From positions 89,643,944 to 89,707,943 of the forward strand of contig CM068838.1 of assembly GCA_028554795.2 (NCBI GenBank): a DNA stretch of 64,000 bases, read 5' to 3'. Made by a program: the position numbers and the translations under genes. The notes below the pieces were generated by a model, which was not told the DNA's origin, did no database searches, and saw only the letters and a program-made list of their open reading frames with translations. Positions 12,691 to 24,499 of the stretch are shown here, piece after piece (within the stretch, counting starts at the first letter, position 1; every line of letters begins with the position of its first letter). The DNA is from Sinohyriopsis cumingii. Its lineage: Eukaryota; Mollusca; Bivalvia; Unionida; Unionidae.

Positions 12691-13299
12691 CAAAAGATAC
12701 ATTTCTTTCTAAGACTCGAACACGTGCTTTTAAAGAAGAGCAACGGGTTCATAGACATAATTCAACTTATTATAACGGAGAACTACCTCAATATGTTTGT
12801 ATAAGATCTATGCTTGGATATATCGGCATAAATTATATCAGTAATAAGTAGATTTGAGTAGCCACTTAGTCATTATACATCTATAAAAATATCTTTCACG
12901 TTATAAAGTTTTTCAGTATTCTCAAAGTTAGCTAAATAAGGTTTTCCTATCAATATGTCGCATGTTCGTGGTGATAAAATAACATCAACGCCAGGTAGGT
13001 CATGCGGCCAATGGAAAATCAGACAAGACTCTCGCCTTGTCAGTTCGCAGCATGGAACACACTCCGATAGAATATAATAAATCTGTGATATTTCTCGTTT
13101 CATCGTCACCTGTACCGTCGGTACAAGATCCACTTGCACGTCATAAACTATGTTATCTCAATGACGGAGGAGTATCTGGTAAAACTACCAGTGGTGTTCT
13201 TTCGATGGAATGTCTCAATAAATGGACACCGGCCCCCATGGACAAAACGATATTCCCCGGATGATCTGGGATGAAATTTGAATTGTTCCTAGAGAAAGT

Positions 13300-13790
13300 G
13301 CATAAATTACCACCGTTCGGATGTTACACAACAATGTCCACTTGACTGAGTGTGGTGATCAAGGACAGCCACCACAAATATCAAGAATATCTCCTGATGA
13401 ATGGTTACATGATTACTTCGATCATTACGAAGAAATCTACGATCATTGACAAGCCAATGATGAGCAGCTACGACAATTAAAAACGCGTATGCGTTTACAG
13501 TCAGATCGCTTTCAGTTTGATGATAATTCGTGTTACGACGTATTAAAAAATTTCTCCAGATGTTTCCCCGGGTGACCTTATTTTAATCGTGTCAGCAATC
13601 AGTTTATTTGCCATGTAATAATACACAAATTTCCCGTTTAAGTCCAAGATGGATATCCACACGATTTGCATAAAGAAACTCTCGCGGTAGGATGTGCCAT
13701 CAGTGCGTCAGTGAATTAGAATCACATATTAAAATAAATTTGTTCTTGAATGAAACAGAATGTCGTAAATTCCAAAGTGATACATGTTCG
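13300..13790 (+). pseudogene. Possible decayed Polinton gene remnants (relic A)
   Basis: Just upstream of a pVI-like ORF, the plus strand reads in broken frames through a segment such as SPDEWLHDYFDHYEEIYDH. This faintly recalls the CYGC-type Polinton protein of the intact element (59340-59822). Stops and frame breaks are frequent. The assignment rests mainly on context. Confidence 0.25.
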
Positions 13791-13801
13791 AATTCGTGAC
13801 T

Positions 13802-14077
13802 ATGTACCATGCGTATTACGGAAATGGACTTGGTAATGTCATCTCTAGTCTTTTTAAAACGGCCGTACCGAAGGTTCTAGAAAATATAAAAGCATTTGCA
13901 AAACAAGTCTCGACGAAAGCCATTGACGTTGTTAAAGACAAAGCCCTTAGAACGGTTACAACCGCAGTTGCAACCGAAGCTGGTAGAGCATTCTTATCAA
14001 TAAAAGAACGATTAGCGCTATTAGTATGGAAGAAAAAAAACACTGTTACGCAAACTAAATTTCATTATTACGTCTAG
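13802..14077 (+). pseudogene. pVI-like minor capsid protein relic (Polinton relic A)
   Basis: The ORF reads MYHAYYGNGLGNVISSLF and continues as a Lys/Ala-rich amphipathic helix region. The intact element's pVI-like gene at 57569 has the same layout (GHGLGDMLKSAFRSVAP). The G-x-G-L-G motif followed by an amphipathic helix is typical of the adenovirus pVI/Polinton membrane-active capsid protein. An ATG at 13784 is an alternative start. The tail (KKKNTVTQTKFHYYV) looks frame-shifted, and the neighbouring genes are broken. Confidence 0.5.
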
Positions 14078-14197
14078 CATGCCTCAGGGGGTTAAAAAAA
14101 GTAATTAATGATGTTTCACAACAAAGGTTACAAGCACTTGCAACAAATCAAACCATGATTGACAGCGGAATTGCTATTTTAGCAGAACGAAGCGTAC

Positions 14198-14536
14198 TTG
14201 TTCTGCGATGCCATTGTCGATATAACACGCGCGTTAAACAATAAAAGCATGGCCAGATTCGAAGACGTATTCGAAATTGCATTTGACATGAATAAACCAG
14301 TGAAGAGAGATTCATCTGTTCAAAATTATCAACTTTATTCTTACGACGTACGAGTTCCAAATGACTGCAGACGAATAAAACTACAATTTCAGGATAGCAG
14401 TCGCTATTTTCTACATAGTGAGTCCTTTATCGCAATAATAGCGCGTTTTAAGAGTACACGATATCTTATCAACGGAAGAGAACTGGAGAATGCCTGGATA
14501 ACGTCTACTCTGCTAGGACAATTTTGGGATTGGTAA
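14198..14536 (+). pseudogene. Unassigned Polinton relic A ORF
   Basis: A 112-codon frame containing FDMNKPVKRDSSVQNYQLYS and YDVRVPNDCRRIKLQFQD lies between the pVI-like relic and capsid-like fragments. Its start as given uses an ATG that may not be original, and the frame upstream (14113-14190) looks related but shifted. It may be the N-terminal part of a capsid protein; I cannot assign it with confidence. Confidence 0.3.
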
Positions 14537-14699
14537 GATACAGCTATGACTACGCTCGTTGAGCTGGGTCCATCTATGATGTTTACATGGATATAACAAA
14601 TAATGACGACGATGTGCCTTATAATCGTAGAAAACTTTAAACATAAGCTGGAACAAATGTAAATGATGCTGATATATTAGTGGTGGAACCCATATTCGT

Positions 14700-14900
14700 T
14701 TACTCAAAGCTAAATTTCAGTTTCGAATTTCCAGTGCACCGATAAGTTCAATAATCAAGGTAGATTTTCACGTGCAGTGCGATTATCACATAATATTTGG
14801 ATTTGGGCGAGAAGTTATTTTCGGAGCAAAACACACAGTTGTGTAAACTCAACGCGATGACGAGAGCGACGAAGAAGAAATTTAGCATGCTGTAGGTACA
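14700..14900 (+). pseudogene. Hexon-like major capsid fragment (relic A)
   Basis: One frame reads DYHIIFGFGREVIFGAKHT and then, after a stop, an acidic segment. The FGAKHT(V/I) signature is shared with relic B near 35815 (FGAKHTIV) and fits the middle of the Polinton major capsid protein. Stop codons interrupt it. Confidence 0.4.
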
Positions 14901-14999
14901 AACACCACCGCACCAACTGCGAAACTCTCGCCATGAATGCCTACGTTGACTCCATCGCTGACTGCGGAACAATGCCGGATTACGAGCTTCCAGGGCCTT

Positions 15000-15833
15000 T
15001 AGCACTGAAAATAGTATGGTGCCACACCCCCTTCCTACAGAATGTGAAACTCAAAAAAGAAAACAATATTAAAAGCTAAAAAGGTGGGAATATACCAGTG
15101 TTGCCATAATTCCAAATCAAAATACTCGCATATGCAGATCGAAATGGTCATATATAATTCATTCAATTTTAACATCAACAATTAATTTAAACTTTGTCTG
15201 GTGCCCCTGTTGGACTGATGTCCTAAGTATTAGGACAGAATTTTTTAGTACAAATAATGTGATTGAAATTTTCTCTAAATTGTATTAAAAGTAAGTTTTG
15301 ATTAAATTATATTGAAAGTAATTTTCTATTAAAATATATTGAGATTAAATCCGTTCATTTCGGTATTACAATTATATACTATTTAATAGATTGTGCCCGT
15401 ATGAGCAGAAAGGCAAAACCTTTTATACATACATTTCCCTTGTATCATAGAGTCAGCAAAAACCACACTCGCTAAGTTGTATAAGTTACCGCATTGCGGA
15501 AGCCTAAAATTCTTGACTAAGCTATAAACTCCGTGGTAGAATTGTCTGTCTAATGACGTACATAGACCCAGACGATGGTCTGTAAGAAACTGTGAAGCCT
15601 CACTATGACATTCTGGTGAATACAAGAACTAGGCACATGTCCATATTTGGCTTTGACCTAAGAAACTGATATAAAAAAAACCCAGCCCAAAGGCACGCCA
15701 GTTTGTTCGCCAGAAACTCAAACAGGCTTCTGTCTTTACAGCATCCCGTATCTCTCGCAAGCCAATTCCCCAGATGTAGCCACATCTTTATCGTCAAGTG
15801 ACACCACTTTCAAGAGGATTGAACTTCGTCCTT

Positions 15834-15885
<52 letters not shown>

Positions 15886-15980
15886 TGGGTTTTGAAAACA
15901 GCTTGACCTAGAGTTTATGAGACAAAACATTTCATAAAATAAGCACGTGCTTTGTGTGCTTAATGGATATTCTGGCACTC
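15000..15980. other. Interruption between capsid fragments
   Basis: Non-coding DNA with a (CT)n microsatellite (15834-15881) separates two parts of the relic A capsid region. It probably entered after decay. Confidence 0.4.
15834..15881. repeat. (CT)n microsatellite
   Basis: Pure CT dinucleotides for about 48 bases. Confidence 0.95.
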
Positions 15981-16279
15981 CAGCGGAAACAAGATTTGTG
16001 TCGTTATATCCTTCGGTGGCATTTAACCGTCGTAGAGGCTGACAATGGCATACGATTCCAAAGCGACATATCTGATAAATTTAACCGGCAATTCGGCGCA
16101 TAACAAGGAATTACAGCTCCACGTCTTGTATTCATAGTTTTTCGGGATAAAGAGCTATCTAAGCGTCAAGCTTGAAATCCTATGTTGTTCGACCAGCTGG
16201 GAGTCTCTGAGGTATCACTGCCACAAAGTGGTTATCAATAGCCATCCGAGGAAGCTGTACTCGATTTTGATAACAATCA

Positions 16280-16560
16280 GTTCGCAGAAGCGTGTACTAG
16301 GTTTTTGTGCTTTTATGGGACGCGACCAAAACGTCGACAACGGATTGCAAATTCTCAGGAGATTTCACATCGTTGAATCCATTTATCGCATTTCGCCGTA
16401 ACATTTAGACTTGTTTAGACAGTCCGTAGGTGGTATTCAGTACATAGTTCGTGTAAATCGGGGTGTCATTCCAAGCTGTTTGAAGGTGTTGTCGACCGTT
16501 GACGCACCGGTGGAAAATATTAAAGTATTTTAAACACGAGTGCGCTAGAAGGAAATTGTC
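16280..16560 (+). pseudogene. Hexon-like major capsid C-terminal fragment (relic A)
   Basis: The segment around GTTTTTGTGCTTTTATGG to CAAATTCTCAGG encodes FMGRDQNVDNGLQI. The relic B capsid at 36,270 encodes FMGRDQNVDYSLQI, so the two relics are homologous here. Frames are broken around it. Confidence 0.45.
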
Positions 16561-16979
16561 GTACCCTAATGTATAAGTGACGTTGTCACCAGGTCCACTC
16601 AGAAAAATAACACCTGCATCAAAAAACCATTATAGAGTAAACTGAAAGCTATGTCAAGAAGATCTGTCTGAACCTTATCCTCTGTCGCTTACAAGCACAA
16701 AATTACGAATTAATAAATTATGCCAAATGCTAAAAGGATACAACACCATGAAAGAGTTGATGGATATTATCAATATTGACAAAGATGAACTCTTTACATT
16801 TCAAAATTAAGATGGACACCTTTAAAAAAAACAACAGACACATAATATGTTTATGTTATTACGAAACATTCGAGGCTGCTTAGATCGAAATTTTTCCAGA
16901 GATCAGTCGAAAAGGTACAATACAATATTATGGTGTATCCAGAACAAGTATCAGCGATGAAATACGCAAAAGAGTAGCT

Positions 16980-17215
16980 AAAATAGGTGACAACATGACC
17001 GGGAACCTAGACATATACAACAACCACATCACCGACTTAAAAATTCAGATCAAACCGAGACCCCAAAAAATGTCGATGAGAGAATACCAGACCCTGGGCC
17101 ATTCCAAGGTAAAGTTGGACGATAGCATTATCAGATACATACCTGAGACTGAAGTCATACATTACCTGGTTGTAACTGGTATTCGACAACATATGTATTT
17201 TATATTATACTGAGT
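16980..17215 (+). pseudogene. Tail-fibre-like repeat protein fragment (relic A)
   Basis: The frame reads MTGNLDIYNNHITDLKIQIK. This matches the phage-like fibre repeat (xLxMxxNxIxNL...P...) that is better preserved in relic B at 37604-37999. It sits downstream of the capsid fragments, as in B. Confidence 0.45.
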
Positions 17216-17300
17216 GACGATGAAACCACTGATGATTAAGTTCTTGGTGTAGTCAATGACGATGAAACCACTGATGATTAAGTTCTTGGTGTAGTCGATG
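17213..17300. repeat. Tandem duplication of about 43 bp
   Basis: GACGATGAAACCACTGATGA through TTCTTGGTGTAGTC is present twice in succession. Confidence 0.85.
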
Positions 17301-17389
17301 ACGATGATCAAGCAGCTGTCGATAAAGTCTTGGATCTGCTGGATAAACAAACCGACATAGACAATATGTTTATAGTCCATTGGCGTCAC

Positions 17390-17730
17390 GCGGGTTGGTG
17401 TCACCCAGTGCGGTAGCTCATGGTGTTACCCCCATGGTCCTCCTTCTGTAACAGACCATACAGAATCCTTAGTAATGTCATTTTGGTGTCACCCCCTCTG
17501 ATGGTGTCACCCCGTGCAGTCCGCACCCCCCGCATCCCCCTAGCGACGCCACTGCTGTGCCTGCTAGTCATGTATTTAACTATGATCGGTTATCCGCTTA
17601 TGAAATCCGACTAGACCGAGCAATGTGTGCTCTGTAAAATTTGCAATTTTTCATGTTGGTGTCACCCCTCTGAGATGGTGTCACCCGCTGCAGTCCGCAC
17701 CCCCGCACCCCCCTAGCGACGCCACTGGTT
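17390..17730. mobile_element. MITE-like termini (CAGTGGCGTCGCTAGGG ends)
   Basis: Two direct copies of a GC-rich block with GGTGTCACCCC, CAGTCCGCACCC and CCCCTAGCGACGCCACTG lie at about 17485-17554 and 17662-17727. The reverse complement CAGTGGCGTCGCTAGGGG is the kind of terminus common on hAT-type non-autonomous elements. No transposase is visible. Confidence 0.45.
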
Positions 17731-17927
17731 TATACCACTTGTGAATGAATAGTATAGTCAAAAAACGGAGTTGTTTTATCGTCCTTTACGAGCTCATATG
17801 CTCCAATAGCTAAACAAGCTAAAATCGTGAAATGGAATCATCCTATGGTACCAGAGCCAACTTATGTAAAAAAGTATAAAAAAAATTCTTTTTGCACATT
17901 GCCCATTACTCGCATGCTTCTTTTATT

Positions 17928-17952
17928 TATTTATTTATTTATTTATTTATTT
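17928..17952. repeat. (ATTT)n simple repeat
   Basis: About six copies of TTTA/ATTT. Confidence 0.9.
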
Positions 17953-18117
17953 GTCTTTGATTCCAGGTTGTGTGTTTAATCGTCGCAATGAGTTAAAAAG
18001 TTCATCGTCAGAGTTGATTTTCATATTTCACTTGCAATACAATCTAAACTTTACGATCTCCTCGAGTACTAAATATAAACAACATTTGTGTGAGTTTTGA
18101 TTCGAACCTGGAAAGTA

Positions 18118-18362
18118 TTGCTGTATAACGCTCTATTGAGTAACCGATTAAGACTGTTGTATAACGCTCTAACCGATTAAGAATGTTGTATAACGCTCTA
18201 CTGAGTAACCGATTAAAACTGTTGTATAACGCTCTAACGGATTAACTGTTGTATAACGCTCTAACCGATTAAGAATGTTGTATAACGCTCTAACCGATTT
18301 AGACTGCGGTATAACCCTCGAACCGATTCAGACTGCGGTATAACGCTCTAACCGCTTAGGCC
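18118..18362. repeat. Tandem repeat, unit about 27-45 bp
   Basis: Eight or so copies of a unit with TGTTGTATAACGCTCTAACC and GATTAAGA. Unit length varies by loss of a GAGTAACC segment. Confidence 0.85.
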
Positions 18363-18689
18363 ATAGAGAACTTAATCAGGTATCAAAAAAATTAATAAGA
18401 ACTCGTATACCAAGTTAACAGAGTTGGCGACAAAAAATGTAATATACCCCACCTCGCGATCCGTTTTAAAACAAACCCATGTTATTAATCTGCAGGTCCA
18501 TCCATAATAATTAGATACGTTTTTAACATGTTCTCGGGTTTCAAATGCAAGTTTTTTAAGGGATGTCGATCATCTATCAATAGATTTCATTGAGAATCAT
18601 AAATTTCAGTGAGACATTCTTGGCATCATCTGAGAAAATCGATTTTTTTACAATAGTCTTAAATAAATCATAGATAACATTGTTTAAAA

Positions 18690-19460
18690 TTTCGATCAGC
18701 TAAGTGTTATATTCGTATGGCATTATTTAAATGCTGTATTTAGCTAAGTGCTATATTTCTATGGTGTTAATTAAGTGATATAGTTGTATGGCATTACTTA
18801 AATGTTGTATTTGTATGGCATTAGCTAAGTGTTGTATTTCTATCGTGTTAATTAAGTGATATAGTTGTAACGTATTACTTAAATGTTGTATTTGTATGGC
18901 ATTAGCTAAGTGTTGTATTTCTATGGTATTAATTAAGTGATATAGTTGTAACGTATTACTTAAATGTTGTATTTGTATGACATTAGCTAAGTGTTGTATT
19001 TCTATGGTATTAATTAAGTGATATAGTTGTAACGTATTACTTAAATGTTGTATTTGTATGGCATTAGCTAAGTGTTGTATTTCTATGGTATTAATTAAGT
19101 GATATAGTTGTAACGTATTACTTAAATGTTGTATTTGTATGGCAAATTATGAATGTATTATAGCAAATTTCTGTATATGTTTGGCATTAGCTAAGCACCA
19201 TATTTGTATGGGATTAGCTTTGTGCTGTATTTATATGGCATTAGCTAAGTGTTGTATTTCTATGGTGTTAATTAAGTGATGTAGTTGTATGGTATTAATT
19301 AAGTGATGTCGTTGTATCGCATTAGTTAAATGCTGTATTTGTATGGCATTAGTTAAATGTTGTAGCTGTGTGGTATTAACTAAGCGCGTTGTTTGTATGC
19401 CATTAGCTGAGTGCGGTATTTGTTTGACACTAGCTAAGGGCTGTATTTGTATGGCATCCA
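18690..19460. repeat. Satellite, higher-order unit about 81 bp
   Basis: A 27-bp basic unit (variants of GTATTTGTATGGCATTAGCT and AAGTGTT) is arranged in three-part higher-order repeats of about 81 bp. The repeats are nearly identical at 18810-19140 and more diverged at both edges. The minus-strand ORF of IQLHHLIN-type repeats is only its translation. Confidence 0.9.
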
Positions 19461-19719
19461 CTGGACACCACCCGAATTTACAAACGAATAATATTTATCT
19501 TGATAGTACTATTGTAGACACTGCGTGACAGCTATCAGAAATTATAATAATTGACAGTGAATGATAGCATTGGTAAAGTATGGTTATTATATATATGTGG
19601 AATCTGTGTGGGCAGCTGGTTCTATAGCTGTAGTAGAGTTGGACTATTATGTTGCATTTTTGCGCGTGCTGCACTAAAAACAATGACAATAATTAATATC
19701 AATCAGCTTAGCTTGATTG

Positions 19720-20340
19720 TGTTGTACGACAACTATCGGCCAGTCCTAAGGATGCTATGGAATTGGTTTAACCCAATAGTTACAACAAAAATTTCATATC
19801 TGTCCGACAACACAATTTGATGATTATGACAACCATCGGACACGTCCGGTAGATATTAATGGATGCTAATCACCTGTCTAGTCTGATTGATGTATTTTTG
19901 AATTAGGCCAGCTCTTATTGTGAAATTGCATCCATCCACATCGGATGGTTGATTATCCGTCTGGTCCAATAGTTGCAATTGCAGCTACAGGCACAGTTAA
20001 TTATGATATCTTTGTACGATGACAATTCGGTTAGCCAAATACTCGATATAGAATTGGATAAATGTATTTATATGACATCTTTAGGACGGACCATATAGTT
20101 CAATATAATGAGTGTTGTTTGCTTTACTTGAGTGGGCTCTAACTATAGACAAATATCGGTGTAATCCAGGGGTTGCTAAACATTATACATATCAGACTAT
20201 TTTGATTGACATATCTGTACAAAAACTATCCGATTTGTCCAATAGTTCATACGCATCGTCAGACTAATTTATGTATTTGCATTACAATCATACAAGCCAT
20301 AAACGTTGCCATGTAATTATGGCTCTCTACTTAGTCTGAT
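19720..20340. repeat. Degenerate long-unit repeat
   Basis: Variants of GTACGACAACTATCGG, AGTCTGATTGATGTATTT and CCAATAGTT recur roughly every 110-130 bases, suggesting an old diverged satellite. No genes. Confidence 0.45.
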
Positions 20341-20349
20341 GTTTTTGTA

Positions 20350-20597
20350 TTGGTTGTTGTTGTTGTTGTTGTAGGGTTTAACGCCATTTTTCAGCACAAG
20401 ATAGGCTATACATGGCAGCCAGTATAAATGGTGGAGGAAGAACCCGGAAAAAAACCGGAAAGAACCACCGACTGGCAAGCTTTCTCACGTACCCACATTG
20501 GCCGAACCCGAGACTAGAACCCATGCAGGCAGAGGTGAGATGGCAGTGATCCGTAACAGTGAGATCTTTAGACCACTCGGCCAGTCGGGGCCCGTTT
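20350..20597 (-). repeat. tRNA-derived SINE (family 2), minus orientation
   Basis: Reverse complement starts CCCGACTGGCCGAGTGGTCT (tRNA Leu/Ser-like A box) with a B-box-like GGGTTCTAGTCTCGG. It runs through CTTGCCAGTCGG and CTTCCTCCACC and ends AAAATGGCGTTAAACCC then (CAA)n. Another copy lies at 32376-32612. A CAA-rich tail fits a LINE-mobilised SINE. Confidence 0.7.
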
Positions 20598-20948
20598 TTG
20601 TATTGGTACGAAAACTATTAAAATGCCCCTCGTATTTGTACGGAACCTATTGAAATACCCCTTTTATCTGTACGGAAACTATTAAAATACACCTCGTATT
20701 TGTACGGAAACCATTGAAATAGCCCTTGTATTTGTACGGAAACTATTAAAATACACCTCATATTTGTACGGAAACTATTGAAATATCCATCGTATTTGTA
20801 CGGAAACTATTGATATATCCCTTGTATTGTACGGATACTACTATTAAAATACACCTTGTCACCTTGTATCTGTACGGAAAATATTGAAATATCTCTCGCA
20901 TTTGTATGGAAACTATTAAAATACACCTCATATTTGTATGGAAATTTT
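20597..20948. repeat. Tandem repeat, unit about 32 bp
   Basis: About ten copies of TATTTGTACGGAAACTATT(A/G)AAATACACCTCG-like units, split here as TATTTGTACGGAAACTATT plus a variable 12-base part. Confidence 0.85.
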
Positions 20949-21633
20949 TGGGGAAAAATCAAGGTTTTGCCACAAGATCAGACTGGTTCACATATAATTA
21001 CGATAACTATAGGAATAATCCAAAAGTTGCTTTGAAATTACATTAATTCACCGAAGATAATGTATTTGTATTACAAGTGTCCGACAAGTCCAATAGACCC
21101 TCCCGTATCAAAAACCGACTATTTATTACAATTAATTCATACGTAAATTCTTTTACCTACTTTTACTTTTTTCATACGTTAACGACAATATGCAGGAATC
21201 AGTCTTCAAACTTACGTTTTGAAATTATCCATACACATTTATTTGTCTGTCTGTATGCACCTTGTTGTACATTTACACTAATATATTATAATTTATTTAA
21301 AAATGACACTTGTAGACTTTGGGTTTACAAGTTTTATTAAAAAGACCAGTTTACTGCAATTTGAAATCTCTTATCCAACTTGTACTGATTACATTAGATC
21401 AAAGGGATTAGCATTTTCTACACACACAGGTACACACACACTCACACACGTGCAATTTGATGTCAAAATATAAATATTCTGTGAAGCAAAAATTAAATAG
21501 AAAAAGAAGAAAATTAAAAACAAAACAGTGAACGGCTTGAATGTTCACTCAAAAGTTAGCTTTGGCCTAACAACAACGTATTATATAAACAACATAGTAA
21601 GACCCGAACGTGCACTGTGTAAGCTAAAAAGGG

Positions 21634-21675
21634 TACTACTACTACTACTACCACTACTACTACTACTACTACTAA

Positions 21676-21735
<60 letters not shown>
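21634..21735. repeat. (ACT)n/(AAT)n/(ATT)n trinucleotide array
   Basis: ACT repeats pass into AAT and then ATT repeats, giving Leu/Ile or Ser/Asn artefact ORFs on the two strands. Confidence 0.95.
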
Positions 21736-22145
21736 ATATTAAAAAATCTATTAAAAAAATGGAACATTCCCGTATCAATCTTGTCTCAAATTTAAAAATG
21801 GATCTAATCAATCGGAATGATAAAATGTAGTAATTGCCACACTCAAAGTAGTGTACTATAGTTAGTTACTATATCATTAGTACGTAATGCATACGGTACT
21901 CTACACATCTGTAGCAACGGTCTCCAGCACAACTGATATGTATATATCTAGAATGCCAAACGATTCAGTTACTGTAATGAATTCCGTCGTTCTAATGTTT
22001 TCTACAGTGTACTTAATATCATTTTGTCTAGATGCCTTTCTCTGACGTCATCGTGTCATGTGACAAGGTGGCTTCTTAATGTTCGAAGGTCGATCGGATT
22101 CTGATTCTCCATCTTGAGAAGTAAAGTCTTACTTTATTATTGTCA

Positions 22146-22190
22146 ATGGCACGTACAAAGCAAACCGCGAGAAAGTCCACCGGTTTCTGA
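22146..22190 (+). pseudogene. Histone H3 N-terminal fragment
   Basis: ATG at 22146 starts MARTKQTARKSTG, identical to the first 13 residues of histone H3 (initiator Met, then the ARTKQTARKSTG tail). The H3 sequence then breaks off: the next codons are TTC TGA. No H3 fold domain follows. The fragment lies about 160 bases upstream of a LINE-like ORF1 relic, so it may be a piece of an H3 gene disrupted or transduced by a retroelement. Confidence 0.75.
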
Positions 22191-22349
22191 AATATGAATT
22201 AGGGCTTACACTTGACACTTGATGCCAGAACAAGAAATGAAGTAGAAGAATCACGAAGGAAAAAAATTAAACTAAATTACAGGAACAATACAGATACAGA
22301 TACTAGTCTGACCAGCAAGGTGAACTTGAAGCACGTGTAACACGATAAC

Positions 22350-23098
22350 ATGGCAGCTGCTAGAAACGAACTGAACAACCTAGGAAAATTTTTCAAGATT
22401 AAAAGAATAGACACAAATGATGGGAGTTTTCTTGAGTGTGCATACAAAGAGATAGACATATCACACATACCGAGAGATAAAGTACCAGGAACATCAGCGG
22501 TGATGATTGCATTGAAAATACTAAATCCGGACTACATTAAAAGACTGCACTCAGTTAACCTTATTGGATATAAAGGATATATCATCAGATCCAGAGGGAA
22601 ACAACCAATACTACCTTATGGAGAGATCAACATAGGGAGAGAAAAAGTCATGCTAAAAGAACCAACACCCATTTTAAGGAAAGTTAAGAAACACACAGGA
22701 GAGCTACATCTGTCTGACATCCCCCTGGAAATTCCATTAAAGGCAGTAGTGAAAAAATTGAGAAGAAATTCAACATAAAAGTAATCTCGTCCAGATTGGC
22801 AACGATCCCCTTAGCAACAATTTATAACGGGATACGAATATTGGAAATCGAAAAAAGCAAACTGAAAGAAATAAAGAGAGCATTCTTTATATATGGGTTC
22901 CTAGCAAAATCATGGTACAAAGGATGTATCTATAACCGTAATGTAACAAATGTGAGAAGACAGGACAAACAACCTTTTATATGCCCAACGAATCCCGAAA
23001 CACAAGCAGAGAATAGAGAAACTCAGAAAGGAAGCAACATCAAAAACAAAGTCTACAACGAGAAGAGAAACAGACCCACACTGTACAGATAGAAAGGG
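22350..23098 (+). pseudogene. LINE-type ORF1 (gag-like) relic
   Basis: A 142-codon frame (MAAARNELNNLGKFFKIKR...) is followed, after a frame change near 22770, by a second frame reading IPLATIYNGIRILEIEKSKL and then a Cys-containing segment that resembles a damaged zinc knuckle. The order (helical N-terminus, central fold, knuckle, Gln/Lys-rich tail) fits ORF1 proteins of non-LTR retrotransposons. No reverse transcriptase is present downstream. Assignment is by shape, not by a specific family. Confidence 0.4.
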
Positions 23099-23099
23099 A

Positions 23100-23650
23100 G
23101 GATAGCTGAAACGACAAGAACCAATACAGCAGAAACGTTAACTGAGAAAAGGCAAAATCAGGGAGTAAGACAAAATACAAACCTGCAACAAAAGGAAGAG
23201 ACACAACGCCCCAAACAACAGGAAAAAGAACAAACACAAAACCAACAGCAGCAACAGAACCCACAACCAAAACAACGACAAAGAGTACAACAACAACAAC
23301 CACAACAGCAAGGACAAAAGCAATTACAACAACAACAATATAAAGAGAAGATAGAGACAGAAAAACATAATAAAAAACAAGAACAACCTGAATCACCAAT
23401 GAATACTAAGTTCGGACAACAAAATGAACCAGAGAAAGCTTTACCAATATCATCAACAAAAACAGCAGCAGCAACAGCAACAACGACAACACAATCAATC
23501 CTGACAGAGGAACAAAGGATAAAAAGAGATAAGGAAAGAGACAAAAAAAGAAGAAAGGAAAAAAAAAAGAAGGAGACAAAGAGAAGAAGGAAAAAATCAC
23601 CAAATGGTGGCAGAATACTTTCTGGGGTTAAACGAATGCCTAGCTGAATA
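23100..23650 (+). repeat. CAA/ACA-rich low-complexity DNA
   Basis: Gln/Thr-coding low-complexity sequence, possibly the decayed tail of the ORF1 relic. The Cys/Val-rich minus-strand ORFs are shadows. Confidence 0.5.
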
Positions 23651-23924
23651 AATGATTGAAAATTGAAAACTGGAAGAAGAAAAAAAATCCAAAACACACA
23701 AATCTCAAGTTTAAAAAATCCAACAAATTATAATAATAAACAAGTAATAAATATACAGCATGATAAATACTATTACAATATAACAACAAATACTCTATAG
23801 CAAACACTTTCAAGTAGTGCAGGAAGGCCTCCTTAACTGGTCTGCAAAGATCAAACAGGACAGAACACCCTCCAAAACAACAACAACAAAAACAACAGAA
23901 GGTCGATCGATTGCGTGAGTGGTG

Positions 23925-24236
23925 TGTGATTTGGTATTTTAACGTAGCTTTAAAAAAAAAATTCAGCCATATCGCTACGATGTCTGCAGTGTTGCAGTTT
24001 ATAGTGATGTCTAGCACTGGGGCATCATGCCGCAGACATGTAGCATGATGTCCCTCCCAGTCACATTATCCTGGCACCAGGCCGACCACTCCTAACACTA
24101 ACCTCTCAATGCTGAGCGCCAAGCGAGGCAGCTGTTAGTACAATTTTTATAAATCTTTGGTATGACTCTTTGGGATCGAACCCATGACCTCCAGCATCCA
24201 AGGCGGACGCTCTAACCACTAAGCCAGGGGAGAGGT
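23925..24236 (-). repeat. tRNA-derived SINE (family 1), minus orientation
   Basis: Best copy of the family. The reverse complement has TGGCTTAGTGGTTAGAGCG (A box), CATGGGTTCGATCCC (B box), then a body with GCTGAGCGCCAAGCGAGGCA-type blocks shared with 12405-12690. It ends in TACGTTAAAATACCA-like sequence. Confidence 0.75.
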
Positions 24237-24410
24237 ATCGATCGCATGAAATCAATAAATGAAAACTGTTTGAAACGAGTTACGCTCATTGTACGAGTTT
24301 ATATCAGTGTAAAAGGACAGCGTTCTAACAGTTTTAGTCGCCACGTAGATTGTCCGGACTGGATCAGAGAGTGTTGTTTCCGGACCTCCCCCTCGGCTAA
24401 AAAAAACGTA

Positions 24411-24412
<2 letters not shown>

Positions 24413-24443
<31 letters not shown>
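24413..24443. repeat. (CA)n microsatellite
   Basis: CA dinucleotides for about 30 bases. Confidence 0.95.
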
Positions 24444-24447
<4 letters not shown>

Positions 24448-24499
24448 AGTCACTTGTCACTTTAAATTTAACTCGTTTTTTTTTTTCTTAAGCACGTTT

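Noticed and set aside
12873-13139. Minus-strand ORF with PGVDVILSPRTCDILIG as a retroviral-type protease
   Set aside because: No DTG/DSG active site and no neighbouring pol sequence; the resemblance is too weak.
18690-19460. CRISPR-like array
   Set aside because: Repeats are contiguous without unique spacers and no cas genes exist; it is a satellite.
22146-22190. Functional histone H3 gene
   Set aside because: Only 13 residues match before a stop; no fold domain or stem-loop follows.
23040-23697. Long Cys/Val/Phe-rich minus-strand ORFs
   Set aside because: Reverse reading of CAA/ACA-rich low-complexity DNA.
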